Position numbers and translations under genes: made by a program. From a virus: a stretch of 64,000 bases of DNA. Below are positions 49,668 to 57,276 of this stretch, piece by piece. Location: the IMG/VR virus record IMGVR_UViG_3300042988_001121, positions 1-64,000 of that record; one strand, written 5' to 3'. Every line of letters starts with the position of its first letter. The stretch's first letter is position 1. The notes under the pieces were generated by a model. It was not told the DNA's origin and did not search any database. It saw nothing but the letters and a program-made list of their open reading frames with translations.

Positions 49668-50115
49668 ACTTATTATTCTCGTTGGACTCCCATGTACAGG
49701 GAAGTCTACCTATGCAAGAAACCTGACAAAAGATGGTGGTGTAGTCATTTCAACTGATGATTACATCGAAAGAGTAGCAAAAGAACAAGGTAAGACTTAT
49801 TCCGATGTTTTCATGGACACAATCGGTTTCGCTATCGATGACATGGAAACTAAAATAAAACTTAATCAGGAAACTGATCTTGTTGTCATCGATCAAACAA
49901 ATCTGTCGCGTAAGAAGCGAATGAAATTGATTGGGCAATTCCCTAATCACGAGCCTTGCATTGTTGTGTTCGGTAGTAGATTGTCTCTGTTCGCTTGGCT
50001 CCTTAATGTTTCAAGTCGTCCAGAGAAAGTCATTTCACTCAACATTGTTACTAAGATGTTTTCTTCTTATGAGGAACCTTCTTTCGACGAAGGCGCGAAA
50101 ATAATCTACACATAA
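49660..50115 (+). CDS. Polynucleotide kinase-like P-loop protein (kinase domain only)
   Basis: A 151-residue protein starting MRKLIILVGLPCTGKSTYAR. The P-loop GLPCTGKS (9-16) and VISTDDYIERV (acidic pair) match the 5'-kinase domain of T4 Pnk, with LVVIDQTNLSRKKRMKL as the strand-helix of the substrate loop. The 3'-phosphatase (HAD) half of T4 Pnk is absent, so only 5' phosphorylation is expected. ATG 49660 is chosen; 49648 is a possible start. With RNA ligase 1 nearby, RNA repair is a reasonable role. Confidence 0.75.
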   Translation: MRKLIILVGLPCTGKSTYARNLTKDGGVVISTDDYIERVAKEQGKTYSDVFMDTIGFAIDDMETKIKLNQETDLVVIDQTNLSRKKRMKLIGQFPNHEPCIVVFGSRLSLFAWLLNVSSRPEKVISLNIVTKMFSSYEEPSFDEGAKIIYT

Positions 50116-50134
50116 AAATTAGTTGTGATACAAT
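50106..50134 (+). promoter_or_regulatory. Early promoter copy E
   Basis: CTACAC (50106-50111), 17-bp spacer and TGATACAAT (TACAAT 50129-50134), then AACTCCATCGACAACGAA. It overlaps the end of the kinase gene. Confidence 0.85.
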
Positions 50135-50170
50135 AACTCCATCGACAACGAAATGTGAATGGAGTTCAAA

Positions 50171-50599
50171 ATGACTGGTTACATCAAACCAACGTCTTTC
50201 GGTCAATCTCGTGCAGGTGAGTGCAATGATTGTACAGTTCGTGCCCTCGCAAATACAGGAGTGATGAGTTACGATGCTGCGTTTACTCACATGAAAGACT
50301 TCGGTCGTTCAAACAATCGCGGAGCAAACCAATCCACTTTGTTTTCTGCTTATGAAGCTGCTGGCTATAAAGCAAAAATTTTTGGTACAACACGCACCGC
50401 TAAAGCATTCGCAAGAACCACTGGCTTAACAAAAGAAAAAGGAATGACAGTAAAAACTATGTTACAATCACCTGAATACAAAGGCAAGACCTTTATTGCT
50501 GTTATTAAGGGTCATGCTTTTGCTGTCGTCAATGGCGGCATTGTTGATACATCTTATATCAAAGAAAACAGTCGTGTAACATCAATCTTCATGAAATGA
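50171..50599 (+). CDS. Cysteine-peptidase-like protein
   Basis: A 142-residue protein; ATG 50171 with GGAG 6 bp ahead is preferred to ATG 50159. AGECNDCTVRALANTGVMSYDAAFTHM and later KGHAFAVVNGGIVDTSY are the pattern of compact papain-like phage proteins in which a Cys (CTVRAL) and a His (HAFAVV) would form the catalytic pair, and the Asp after VNG the third residue. Peptide substrate unknown. Some of these are inactive; activity is not proven. Confidence 0.55.
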   Translation: MTGYIKPTSFGQSRAGECNDCTVRALANTGVMSYDAAFTHMKDFGRSNNRGANQSTLFSAYEAAGYKAKIFGTTRTAKAFARTTGLTKEKGMTVKTMLQSPEYKGKTFIAVIKGHAFAVVNGGIVDTSYIKENSRVTSIFMK

Positions 50600-50790
50600 A
50601 ATCTTTCATCTACAAAGTAACTTTACCGGAAGGCAAGACTATTCAGGGAAACCTGAATGTCTTTACTATCAGCGTAATTGCTGTCAACTCTACTACTGCA
50701 AAGGAATGGGTGAACCAAACCTTTGCTGGCGCAACAATGAACTACGTTGGTTCAACTGACCATGTACATCAGATTCCCAACCATGCATAA
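50596..50790 (+). CDS. Small early protein
   Basis: A 64-residue protein; ATG overlaps the previous stop (ATGA). Predicted beta-alpha-beta with KVTLPEGKTIQGNLNVFTISV and NSTTAKEWVNQTFAGA. No family recognised. Ends just before the gp32 leader. Confidence 0.5.
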   Translation: MKSFIYKVTLPEGKTIQGNLNVFTISVIAVNSTTAKEWVNQTFAGATMNYVGSTDHVHQIPNHA

Positions 50791-50793
50791 ATA
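50786..50793 (+). promoter_or_regulatory. Late promoter CATAAATA upstream of gp32
   Basis: CATAAATA within an inverted repeat ATGCAT...ATGCAT (50783-50800). T4 gene 32 is also transcribed late as well as in the middle period. It lies 60 bp before the gp32 start. Confidence 0.55.
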
Positions 50794-50802
50794 AATGCAT
50801 GA

Positions 50803-50835
50803 GTCAGAAGCCATCGCTGACAATAACCAGATGGC
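50803..50835 (+). promoter_or_regulatory. Predicted gp32 autoregulatory RNA pseudoknot
   Basis: Stem 1 is GTCAG (50803-50807) with CTGAC (50817-50821). Six bases of its loop, GCCATC (50810-50815), pair with GATGGC (50830-50835), making an H-type pseudoknot with a 2-nt first loop and an 8-nt last loop. T4 gene 32 mRNA has such a pseudoknot, from which gp32 binds cooperatively toward the ribosome site and blocks its own translation. The following A/U-rich stretch and AAAGGTG ribosome site fit the same plan. Confidence 0.75.
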
Positions 50836-50852
50836 ATTTTTAAAGGTGTAAA

Positions 50853-51719
50853 ATGAAAATTGATTTTAGTAAACTTCTCAAAGAAATTGATCCAGCGAAT
50901 CAAAAGAAAACTTTTGAGCGCGATGACGCACATTTCTGGCGTCTTAAGACCGATGAATCTGGTAATGGTAGTGCCGTGATTCGATTCCTTCCTGATGCCG
51001 AACCAACAAACATCCCATACTTCAAATTCTTTAAGTATGCATTCAAGAATCCAAAGACAGGTCGTTGGTACATCGAAAACAGTCCCACCACAATTAGCAA
51101 CAGTACACCTGACCCTGTTTATGAAGCAAATGGTAAGCTGACTGATTCTGCGGCGGATGTTGCTATCAAGAAACTGCGTAAGCGGAAAGTTTACTATCTC
51201 AGCAACATTCTGGTTGTCAAAGACCCTGCTAATCCAGAAAATAATGGTAAGGTTTTTCCATTCCAGTATGGGCAGAAAATCTATGATAAAATCATGGCAG
51301 CAATCTATCCAGACGAAGCATTGGGCGAAGAATCGTTCATTCCATTTGATCCTGTTGGTGGCGCTGATTTCCTTCTGAAGCAGACCGTTGTTGGGGATTT
51401 CCCGAATTTCGATCAATCCAAGTTCAGTCGTATTAAGCCTATCACTGATGATGAAGATCGGTTGGCTGAGATTCTGTCTCAGTGTTATTCTCTGAAAGAT
51501 CAGATCAAGATTAAGCCATATGACATTCTGAAGAAAAATTTTGATCGAGTCAATGGTGTTGCTGATACACCAGCGAAACCCGCTGATGACGAAGATGAAT
51601 TCGATACATTAGCAGAGTTGGCAAAGCCAGCCGCGAAACCCGCTGTCGAAAAGAAAGCGCCGACCGTCACTGCCGAAGATGACGATGAAGCATTCTTTAA
51701 ATCTCTTTTGAACGACTAA
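50853..51719 (+). CDS. 32: Single-strand DNA-binding protein, T4 gp32-like
   Basis: A 288-residue protein. The basic N-terminal KIDFSKLLKEIDPANQ is the cooperativity (B) domain, followed by an OB-like core (FWRLKTDESGNGSAVIRFLPD, then PYFKFFKYAFKNPKTGRWYIENSPTT). RKVYYLSNILVVKDP and FPFQYGQKIYDKI are conserved. The C-terminus has an acidic tail (DDEDEF..., EDDDEAFF) for partner binding. The zinc-binding Cys/His set found in T4 gp32 is missing: the equivalent region (DPVYEANGKLTDS) has no cysteines. Confidence 0.9.
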   Translation: MKIDFSKLLKEIDPANQKKTFERDDAHFWRLKTDESGNGSAVIRFLPDAEPTNIPYFKFFKYAFKNPKTGRWYIENSPTTISNSTPDPVYEANGKLTDSAADVAIKKLRKRKVYYLSNILVVKDPANPENNGKVFPFQYGQKIYDKIMAAIYPDEALGEESFIPFDPVGGADFLLKQTVVGDFPNFDQSKFSRIKPITDDEDRLAEILSQCYSLKDQIKIKPYDILKKNFDRVNGVADTPAKPADDEDEFDTLAELAKPAAKPAVEKKAPTVTAEDDDEAFFKSLLND

Positions 51720-51726
51720 GAAAATA

Positions 51727-51742
51727 GGGGGCATATGCCCCC
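51727..51742 (+). terminator. GC-rich palindrome after gp32
   Basis: GGGGGCATATGCCCCC is perfectly palindromic, 7 bp after the gp32 stop. No clear T-run follows (AATTGATT), so it may act as an mRNA-end stabiliser or weak terminator rather than a strong one. It lies only 8 bp before the ThyX start. Confidence 0.55.
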
Positions 51743-51750
51743 AATTGATT

Positions 51751-52686
51751 ATGAAAAATAAAAAATATGAAGGTAAGAACGGAATCTGGTGTAGAATCAT
51801 TGCAGATTCGATTTCTCTTGGTGGTCATCGTATAACTACATTCGAAACTAATTTCCCTCGGTGGATTTTGGCGGAAGTTAATACGCACCGTGAACTGTCT
51901 AAGAATGCTGCGTCTTCTCGCGCTGTTCCTGTTGGTAGTTCTATTGACATGATTCTTGAGAATCCGGCTGTTCCTGTTCACTTTGGTGCAAACAATCCCG
52001 GAATGGTTTCCAATGTTGCCCTTGAAGGAATTCAGTTAGAGGGCGCAAAGGGGATGTGGGATTCAGCAATGCGATCTGCTGTCAATTTTGCTCGGGTCAT
52101 GTCCGATAAGGCAGGCATCAATGGTCATAAGCAGTGGGTAAATCGTGTTATTGAAAATTACACATTTACCCGACAGGTCATTACTGGAACCAAGTGGAAT
52201 AATTTTTTCTGGCTCCGCGATCACCCTGATGCACAACCAGAGTTTCGAGAATTAGCTCATTGTATGCATACGGCATATAAAGAGACTACTCCGAGTGTAT
52301 TGGAAGCTGGTCAATGGCACCTTCCATATGTTGACTTTGATGGTTCTAACTATCTTGTTGGTGATGAAGTCTATGATCTTGATACCGCAATCAAAATCTC
52401 TGCGTCATGCTGTGCTCAGGTAAGTTATCGTAAACTGGATATGTCAATTGACAAGGTGACTTCTATCTACGATAAATTGAATATCGGGTCTACTGATAAG
52501 CCGCAACATGTTTCACCAACAGAACACCAAGCAACGCCGATTCCATTGAATGTTAAACCTTTTGAAACAAATACTTGGGTTGATGGTATCACTCATGTTC
52601 GTCGTGATGGTATACTGTGCTCTGGTAATTTGACTGGCTGGATTCAGTATCGTCAACTGATCCCCGGACATACTAGAATGGGTTAA
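51751..52686 (+). CDS. thyX: FAD-dependent thymidylate synthase (ThyX)
   Basis: A 311-residue protein. The ThyX signature HRxxSxNxxSxR is present as THRELSKNAASSRAVP (46-57), and QVITGTKWNNFFWLRDHPDAQPEFRELA is the conserved C-terminal half that binds dUMP and FAD. It makes dTMP with FAD and methylene-folate. The extra ~60 residues at the end (PTEHQATPIPLN... WIQYRQLIPGH) are usual for phage ThyX. ATG 51751 is used rather than the TTG at 51745. It complements the NrdA/B genes. Confidence 0.9.
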   Translation: MKNKKYEGKNGIWCRIIADSISLGGHRITTFETNFPRWILAEVNTHRELSKNAASSRAVPVGSSIDMILENPAVPVHFGANNPGMVSNVALEGIQLEGAKGMWDSAMRSAVNFARVMSDKAGINGHKQWVNRVIENYTFTRQVITGTKWNNFFWLRDHPDAQPEFRELAHCMHTAYKETTPSVLEAGQWHLPYVDFDGSNYLVGDEVYDLDTAIKISASCCAQVSYRKLDMSIDKVTSIYDKLNIGSTDKPQHVSPTEHQATPIPLNVKPFETNTWVDGITHVRRDGILCSGNLTGWIQYRQLIPGHTRMG

Positions 52687-52687
52687 C

Positions 52688-53011
52688 ATGAAAAAACTTA
52701 TTGCAATTGCTCTACTGGCATCATCTTCTGCTTCTTTTGCTCTAACGGATGGGCAGGCTGCATTGATTGGTATTATTGTTGGTAGTCAGATTAACAAAAC
52801 GACTGCATACCAATATCAACCGCAATCGTTTGACTCACTGAAATATTATCGAAATGTACCTTCTCCAATTATTAGTTCTGCAACGGATGTTTGCTCAGGT
52901 ATTTCTGACTCCATTGAGTTGGCTTATTGCCGGGGAGCAGCGCAAAGAGCAGAAATTGAACGCCGCCGAGCAGAGCAAGAGGCATACAATCGAGGATTGA
53001 ATGGTCGGTAA
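52688..53011 (+). CDS. Secreted/periplasmic small protein
   Basis: A 107-residue protein with an N-terminal signal peptide (MKKLIAIALLASSSASFALTDG, likely cut after SFA), one more hydrophobic segment (LIGIIVGSQI) and a helical, Arg/Glu-rich tail (RAEIERRRAEQEAY). Two cysteines (DVCSG, YCRG) could form a disulfide. A phage protein exported early may modify the envelope, for example in superinfection exclusion or as a spanin-like piece. No specific family. Confidence 0.5.
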   Translation: MKKLIAIALLASSSASFALTDGQAALIGIIVGSQINKTTAYQYQPQSFDSLKYYRNVPSPIISSATDVCSGISDSIELAYCRGAAQRAEIERRRAEQEAYNRGLNGR

Positions 53012-53204
53012 AATTTTTCACTGGATATCTCATAAGACCGGAAATTATTCCGGTCGAGTAATCTCTTGGAGAGACGATAAATACATTTTTATTGGTTTCC
53101 AGTGCGACAAGTGTGGTGAAGTCGATAAAAAAACCATCAACGTTATTGAAAGTGTGATTGAAAATTATGAGCGAACAGACGATTCTTGTTATGAAACTGA
53201 TTAG
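53001..53204 (+). CDS. Small zinc-ribbon-like protein
   Basis: A 67-residue protein (ATG overlaps the previous stop region by 11 bp). HKTGNYSGRVISWRDDKYIFIGFQCDKCGEVDKKTI has a CxxC pair. The second metal pair is not complete (one Cys near the end). Unknown function. It overlaps the next gene by 38 bp, an unusually long overlap. Confidence 0.45.
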   Translation: MVGKIFHWISHKTGNYSGRVISWRDDKYIFIGFQCDKCGEVDKKTINVIESVIENYERTDDSCYETD

Positions 53205-53469
53205 TGGCGAAGAACTGATTGCCACTGTGACCGAAGATTCTGGTCAATACATTGCAACTGATGTATTGCAGATCATGAGTGTTCCTGATGAACAGACCTC
53301 TACTATGCGAATGGGGTTGGTTGACTTCATGCCATACTCCAACGGAAAAGGTATTGCTATCCCTGCTGCGATGTGCATCGTTTCCTTTCCTTCCGAAGAT
53401 TTCCTGAATCATTACAAACAGAAATTTGGGCGAATTATTACTCCATCAAGTAAGATTCAGTTGTCTTGA
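53167..53469 (+). CDS. Sm-like small protein (guess)
   Basis: A 100-residue protein starting MSEQTILVMKLISGEELIATV. The pattern ISGEELIATVTEDSGQYIATDVLQIMSV recalls the Sm/Hfq-like barrel sequence and is common in hypothetical proteins of T4-like environmental phages. No other motif. RNA-binding is possible but unproven. The TTG at 53158 is an alternative start. Confidence 0.45.
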   Translation: MSEQTILVMKLISGEELIATVTEDSGQYIATDVLQIMSVPDEQTSTMRMGLVDFMPYSNGKGIAIPAAMCIVSFPSEDFLNHYKQKFGRIITPSSKIQLS

Positions 53470-53687
53470 AATACATCAAGAGAAGCTCCGTTGAGTCTCA
53501 GCGGCTTTCCATAAAAGATCATCTTGCGGTGATCTTTTATAGTCTTTTTTTGATTCCTATTGTGATGGTGACATTTTGCTTTCAGAGTCTATATCAATTG
53601 ATTCTGATACCACATACAGTGATAAGCGATGTTTTCCTTGCAAGGCAATTCAAAATATTTTTGAGGGATAATGATGCCGACATATGA
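53466..53687 (+). CDS. Small membrane protein
   Basis: A 73-residue protein, TTG start overlapping the previous stop. It has a hydrophobic helix LAVIFYSLFLIPIVMVTFCF and a second, weaker one (LYQLILIPHTVISDVFL). Basic ends. It overlaps the FmdB-like gene. No family recognised. Confidence 0.4.
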   Translation: MKYIKRSSVESQRLSIKDHLAVIFYSLFLIPIVMVTFCFQSLYQLILIPHTVISDVFLARQFKIFLRDNDADI

Positions 53688-53940
53688 ATATAAGTGTCAG
53701 GAGTGCGGAAACGTCAGGGACATGATCAAGTCTATCTCCACAAGGGATGAAACTGAGTCTGATGTTTGTCAAGAATGTGGATCGGTCGGTAAATACTCAA
53801 GACAAGTAGGGGCAGCAATGGTTGCTTATACTGTCACAGTAAACGGTTCTGGTAAGCCCCCATCTGGTTTTCGTGAAGTGTTAAAAAATATTCAAAAGCG
53901 TTCTCCGGGAGCTAACCCGAACATGAGTAGCCACATCTAG
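53674..53940 (+). CDS. FmdB-type zinc-ribbon protein
   Basis: An 88-residue protein; ATG 53674 (MPTYEYKCQECGNVRD) is chosen as the canonical FmdB start, with GAGGGA upstream. Zinc pairs are CQECG and, after ~20 residues, CQECGSVGKYSRQ. The tail GSGKPPSGFREVLKNI is flexible. The family regulates formamidase-amidase genes in bacteria or binds nucleic acid; in phages its role is unknown. Confidence 0.7.
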   Translation: MPTYEYKCQECGNVRDMIKSISTRDETESDVCQECGSVGKYSRQVGAAMVAYTVTVNGSGKPPSGFREVLKNIQKRSPGANPNMSSHI

Positions 53941-53953
53941 AACGGATATTATT

Positions 53954-54775
53954 TTGACACGAAGCATTCGCACACCAAGAAAATCTATCACAAACTCGTC
54001 TGCACAGAATGAGCGCACTGCAAAGAGACTGGCAAGGCAACAAAAGCGCCTTGAAAGAGAATTGTTGTGTGATATGGGGCAGATGACACAGGCTCAGGTC
54101 AAACCAATCAGAATCGATAATCTTAAGAACATCGATCCACTGACAGATACACAAACCGATTTTTTTGAGTGTTATGAGTCGAATCAGGCAGATGCTTTTG
54201 TTCTGTATGGTTCTGCTGGCACAGGTAAAAGTTATCTTGCAATGTATCATGCCCTTCAGGATGTTCTGTCAGGTGAGACAAGACAAAATCGTATTGTCAT
54301 CGTAAGAACGACTGTTAGTGCAAGGGATATGGGAGCATTACCGGGAGTTGAGTCAGAAAAACTTGCTCCATATGAAGCGCCCTATATCGACATTTGCCGT
54401 GACTTGCTTGGTCGAAAAGATGCATACGAAAAACTCAAAGATATGGGTGTTGTTGAATTCTATTCAACTGCATTCATTCGCGGAGTGACATTCGATAATG
54501 CGATTGTGATTTTTGATGAAGTTCAAAACAGCACATTCCAAGAAACATCAAGTGTCGTAACACGTACTGGTAGAGACACAAAATTGATTATCTGTGGTGA
54601 CGGTAAGCAAGATGACCTGCATTACAAAAAGACTGATGTATCTGGTTTCCGTGACTTTCTGGCTGTGTCCAAAAATATGCCAGAATTCAGACACTTTAGA
54701 TTCGGTCCCGAAGATATCGTAAGGTCAGGAATCGTTAAATCTTGGATTCTTGCTTCAGAGAAACTAGGATTGTAA
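53954..54775 (+). CDS. phoH: PhoH-like P-loop ATPase
   Basis: A 273-residue protein, TTG start. Walker A is VLYGSAGTGKSYLA (86-93) and Walker B is NAIVIFDEVQNS, followed by TRTGRDTKLIICGDGKQDD, all in the order of PhoH. N-terminal basic helix (ARQQKRLERE). PhoH is very common in marine and freshwater phages and belongs to the SF1-related ATPases; its phage role is not settled (RNA processing or helicase activity suggested). Confidence 0.85.
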   Translation: MTRSIRTPRKSITNSSAQNERTAKRLARQQKRLERELLCDMGQMTQAQVKPIRIDNLKNIDPLTDTQTDFFECYESNQADAFVLYGSAGTGKSYLAMYHALQDVLSGETRQNRIVIVRTTVSARDMGALPGVESEKLAPYEAPYIDICRDLLGRKDAYEKLKDMGVVEFYSTAFIRGVTFDNAIVIFDEVQNSTFQETSSVVTRTGRDTKLIICGDGKQDDLHYKKTDVSGFRDFLAVSKNMPEFRHFRFGPEDIVRSGIVKSWILASEKLGL

Positions 54776-54802
54776 TCAGGAATAGCCCTAGAACGCATTT
54801 AA

Positions 54803-54856
54803 ACGGCTTTTGGGGCGTTTTTTCAATAAACTAAGGGGTAGATAACTCTTTACCCC
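54803..54856 (+). terminator. Possible terminator region after phoH
   Basis: AAACG, a 10-nt loop and CGTTT are followed by TTT at 54801-54823, and then GGGGTA...TACCCC (54835-54856) forms a second hairpin. The first has a T-rich end, suggesting a weak rho-independent terminator after phoH. The gap before the next gene is 105 bp. Confidence 0.45.
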
Positions 54857-54880
54857 ATTTCTTCCTCTAAGGGCTTTATA

Positions 54881-56434
54881 ATGATAAGTTGTAATGAGTG
54901 TGGTTCAACCAATTTGATCAAGAAGGGTACGTACACAACGGCATCCGGTGATTTCAAACAAAGATATAAATGCAATAACTGCGGCAGTCCTTTACGAGTG
55001 TCCAGCGAAAAGTTTTCAGAAGAAACAGAGATTGCGGTCGATTCGATCTACGATGAACCTACAAATGCAGGAATCAAGCGATATGTGATTACCTCGGTTC
55101 AGAATAACTCTGATATCAATGAAGATTTTCTTTCTAGCCTTGATACATACTGCTCTTATAATGAGGCACAGTTGATGATCGTTCCGTTTGTCTATAACGG
55201 AGAGGGAACCATTGTTGAATATAATGTGAGTCCAAGGCACCGAGAATGCTTCGTCAATTCTCGCGTCAAACTACATGATGAACTGTTTGTGATGGGGCAT
55301 TTCAATTTCTCGCCTACCACAGTCAACCCATTTGCTGGAATGGAGCCAATTTCAAAGGGAAATTCTCTGATCATTCCATCACCTCAGTTGCGAATGAAGT
55401 CTCTGGCAATGTCATCGAATCAACATCCAGCAATCTTGATTACAACAGGTGCAATCAGCGTCCCTAACTATTTGCCATCAAAGACAGGTGAACGCGCCTC
55501 GTTTAATCATTCATTCTCTGCGGTTGTGGTTGAAATTGATTCTGATAACGATTATCATATTCGTGTTCTGAATGCCGATATCACTGGCGGGTTCTATGAT
55601 CTAGATGCATACTATACCCCCTATGGTGAAGTTTCAACCAATAATAACATCACATGTCTTGTTACGGGCGATGAACATGCTATCTTTGCTTGTCCTGATG
55701 TTGAGAGCGCAACATATACTGCCGCAGACTCGATTGTTAATATTTTGAATCCAAAGGTTGTTGTTCGTCATGATCTATTGGACTGCTATTCTGTGAGCCA
55801 TCATCACCGGAAAGATTCTATTCTCTCTGTTGGTAAGTACCTATATGGAAATAACAGCATTCAAAGTGAATTGGATGCTACAATAGATTATCTTGAGCGC
55901 ACGACAGGAGATTTTGATAACGTTATCGTTTCATCGAATCACAACGATCATTTGACCAAGTGGCTCAAGGAAGTTGACATTAAATCAGAGCCTTGGAATG
56001 CATTGTTGTATCATCAACTGATGTACCTTACTCTTGCGAGTATTGAGAAGACCGATGTTGGTATCAGCTATGCAAACCCATTTGAAACATATTTCCGCGA
56101 TTCAGAGGTATCAAATACAACGAATGTCAAGTTTCTTGGTAGAGACGAGTCATTCACCGTACATGGGATTGAACTGAATGCGCATGGTGATGTTGGTGTG
56201 AATGGTTCTCGTAGTAGCCTTGCTCAGTATTCCAATCTGGCTCAGAAATATGTGATTGGTCATTCGCATACACCGGGAATTATTTGGGGTGCATATCAAG
56301 TAGGAACCAGTTCTCGCTTGAAATTAGAGTATAATCGGGGACCGTCTAGCTGGATGAATACGCACTGTATCATTCACGAAAACGGAAAACGTCAGCTTAT
56401 TAACATTATTAACGGAAAGTGGAGAGCTAAATGA
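54881..56434 (+). CDS. Zinc-ribbon plus calcineurin-like phosphoesterase (T5 A1-like)
   Basis: A 517-residue protein. The first ~35 residues are a transposase-type zinc ribbon (CNECGSTNLIKKG, then RYKCNNCGS). The rest contains metallophosphoesterase motifs in order: VTGDEHAIF (GDxH, ~265), VSSNHNDHLTK (NHxxH, ~347), LNAHGDVGVNGS (~428) and VIGHSHTPGI (GHxH, ~461). This layout resembles the A1 pre-early protein of T5, linked to host DNA degradation and transfer. A nuclease acting on DNA is a likely role, with the ribbon contacting DNA, but this is inference. Confidence 0.75.
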   Translation: MISCNECGSTNLIKKGTYTTASGDFKQRYKCNNCGSPLRVSSEKFSEETEIAVDSIYDEPTNAGIKRYVITSVQNNSDINEDFLSSLDTYCSYNEAQLMIVPFVYNGEGTIVEYNVSPRHRECFVNSRVKLHDELFVMGHFNFSPTTVNPFAGMEPISKGNSLIIPSPQLRMKSLAMSSNQHPAILITTGAISVPNYLPSKTGERASFNHSFSAVVVEIDSDNDYHIRVLNADITGGFYDLDAYYTPYGEVSTNNNITCLVTGDEHAIFACPDVESATYTAADSIVNILNPKVVVRHDLLDCYSVSHHHRKDSILSVGKYLYGNNSIQSELDATIDYLERTTGDFDNVIVSSNHNDHLTKWLKEVDIKSEPWNALLYHQLMYLTLASIEKTDVGISYANPFETYFRDSEVSNTTNVKFLGRDESFTVHGIELNAHGDVGVNGSRSSLAQYSNLAQKYVIGHSHTPGIIWGAYQVGTSSRLKLEYNRGPSSWMNTHCIIHENGKRQLINIINGKWRAK

Positions 56435-56631
56435 AAGTCGAAACCAATCAGCGATTCGTTTCAAAGAAAACCGGAAACAACATTCTGGTCAAGAAAGTTT
56501 TCCGAACCGGAACTAATCGCAAACATGATATTGTGGTTGTGGTTGATGTTCAGCGAGGTGTCGGGAAAATTGAGACTGCCCGTATTATGGAGTCTGATAG
56601 TATTCGTCGTCGTTACCGTGAAATTTTGTGA
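56431..56631 (+). CDS. Small basic protein
   Basis: A 66-residue protein (ATGA start), VETNQRFVSKKTGNNILVKKVF, then VVVVDVQRGVGKIETARIM and a basic end. Beta-rich, positively charged; a nucleic-acid or protein-binding adapter is possible. No family recognised. It lies between the phosphoesterase and the ClpP-like gene. Confidence 0.45.
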   Translation: MKVETNQRFVSKKTGNNILVKKVFRTGTNRKHDIVVVVDVQRGVGKIETARIMESDSIRRRYREIL

Positions 56632-56640
56632 AGGAAAATA

Positions 56641-57270
56641 ATGAAAGCAGATGCAGAAGAAGTTGAAATCGTTGAAATTCTGAATCAGGCGCAACAAAGC
56701 GGGATGATTCGAGTCAATAAACAGGTCATTACTCAATATAACGTTTTTCTGGATCGACAGATCGGAGCACCTTCTGAGTATCGTGATCTGATCAATGCTC
56801 TATATAACGCAGGGGAAGGCGATATTTTCAATATCGTTATTAATTCTCCGGGCGGTTATCTGAGTTCAGCAATGGCGATTATTGAGGCAATCAATAACAC
56901 AGAAGCATTGGTTCGTGCTATCATGGTCGGGGAGTGTCACTCTGCTGCCAGTCTGATTGCCCTGAAGTGTCATGAAATTGTTTTGGGTCAATACTCTCAT
57001 ATGATGTGTCATACCGCTGATTATGTCAGTGGCGGAAACACACATAATGTTCAGGCTCATGCAAACTTTAGTACATCATATATCAATCGAATCATTGATG
57101 ATGTTTATAAAGACTTCCTGACAGAGACTGAGTTGAGTGATTTGCGTAAGGGAGCCGAAGTTTGGCTAGATTATGATGAACTAGAAAAGCGAATGCTGAA
57201 ACGACAGGAACTGTTAGTGAAGGCAGCAAAAGAAGAAGCCAAAATACCGAACAAAGGTAAAAAGGCTTAA
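56641..57270 (+). CDS. ClpP-like serine protease
   Basis: A 209-residue ClpP/crotonase-fold protein. VINSPGGYLSSAMAI is the oxyanion-hole loop, GECHSAASLIALKC contains the nucleophile Ser104 (AAS), and SHMMCHTADYVSGG carries the histidine (120 or 124). The C-terminal helix is lysine-rich. It could act alone or with a host unfoldase, to process virion or host proteins. The last helix KRQELLVKAAKEEAK differs from bacterial ClpP. A terminator follows. Confidence 0.75.
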   Translation: MKADAEEVEIVEILNQAQQSGMIRVNKQVITQYNVFLDRQIGAPSEYRDLINALYNAGEGDIFNIVINSPGGYLSSAMAIIEAINNTEALVRAIMVGECHSAASLIALKCHEIVLGQYSHMMCHTADYVSGGNTHNVQAHANFSTSYINRIIDDVYKDFLTETELSDLRKGAEVWLDYDELEKRMLKRQELLVKAAKEEAKIPNKGKKA

Positions 57271-57276
57271 AAAGAA

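Noticed and set aside
46370-50134. The five repeated promoter segments as a CRISPR-like array
   Set aside because: They are 0.8-1.3 kb apart, separated by genes, and have clear -10 sequences; they are promoters, not repeats with spacers.
51727-51742. Strong terminator after gp32
   Set aside because: A perfect GC palindrome, but without a T-run; listed only as a weak terminator or stability element.
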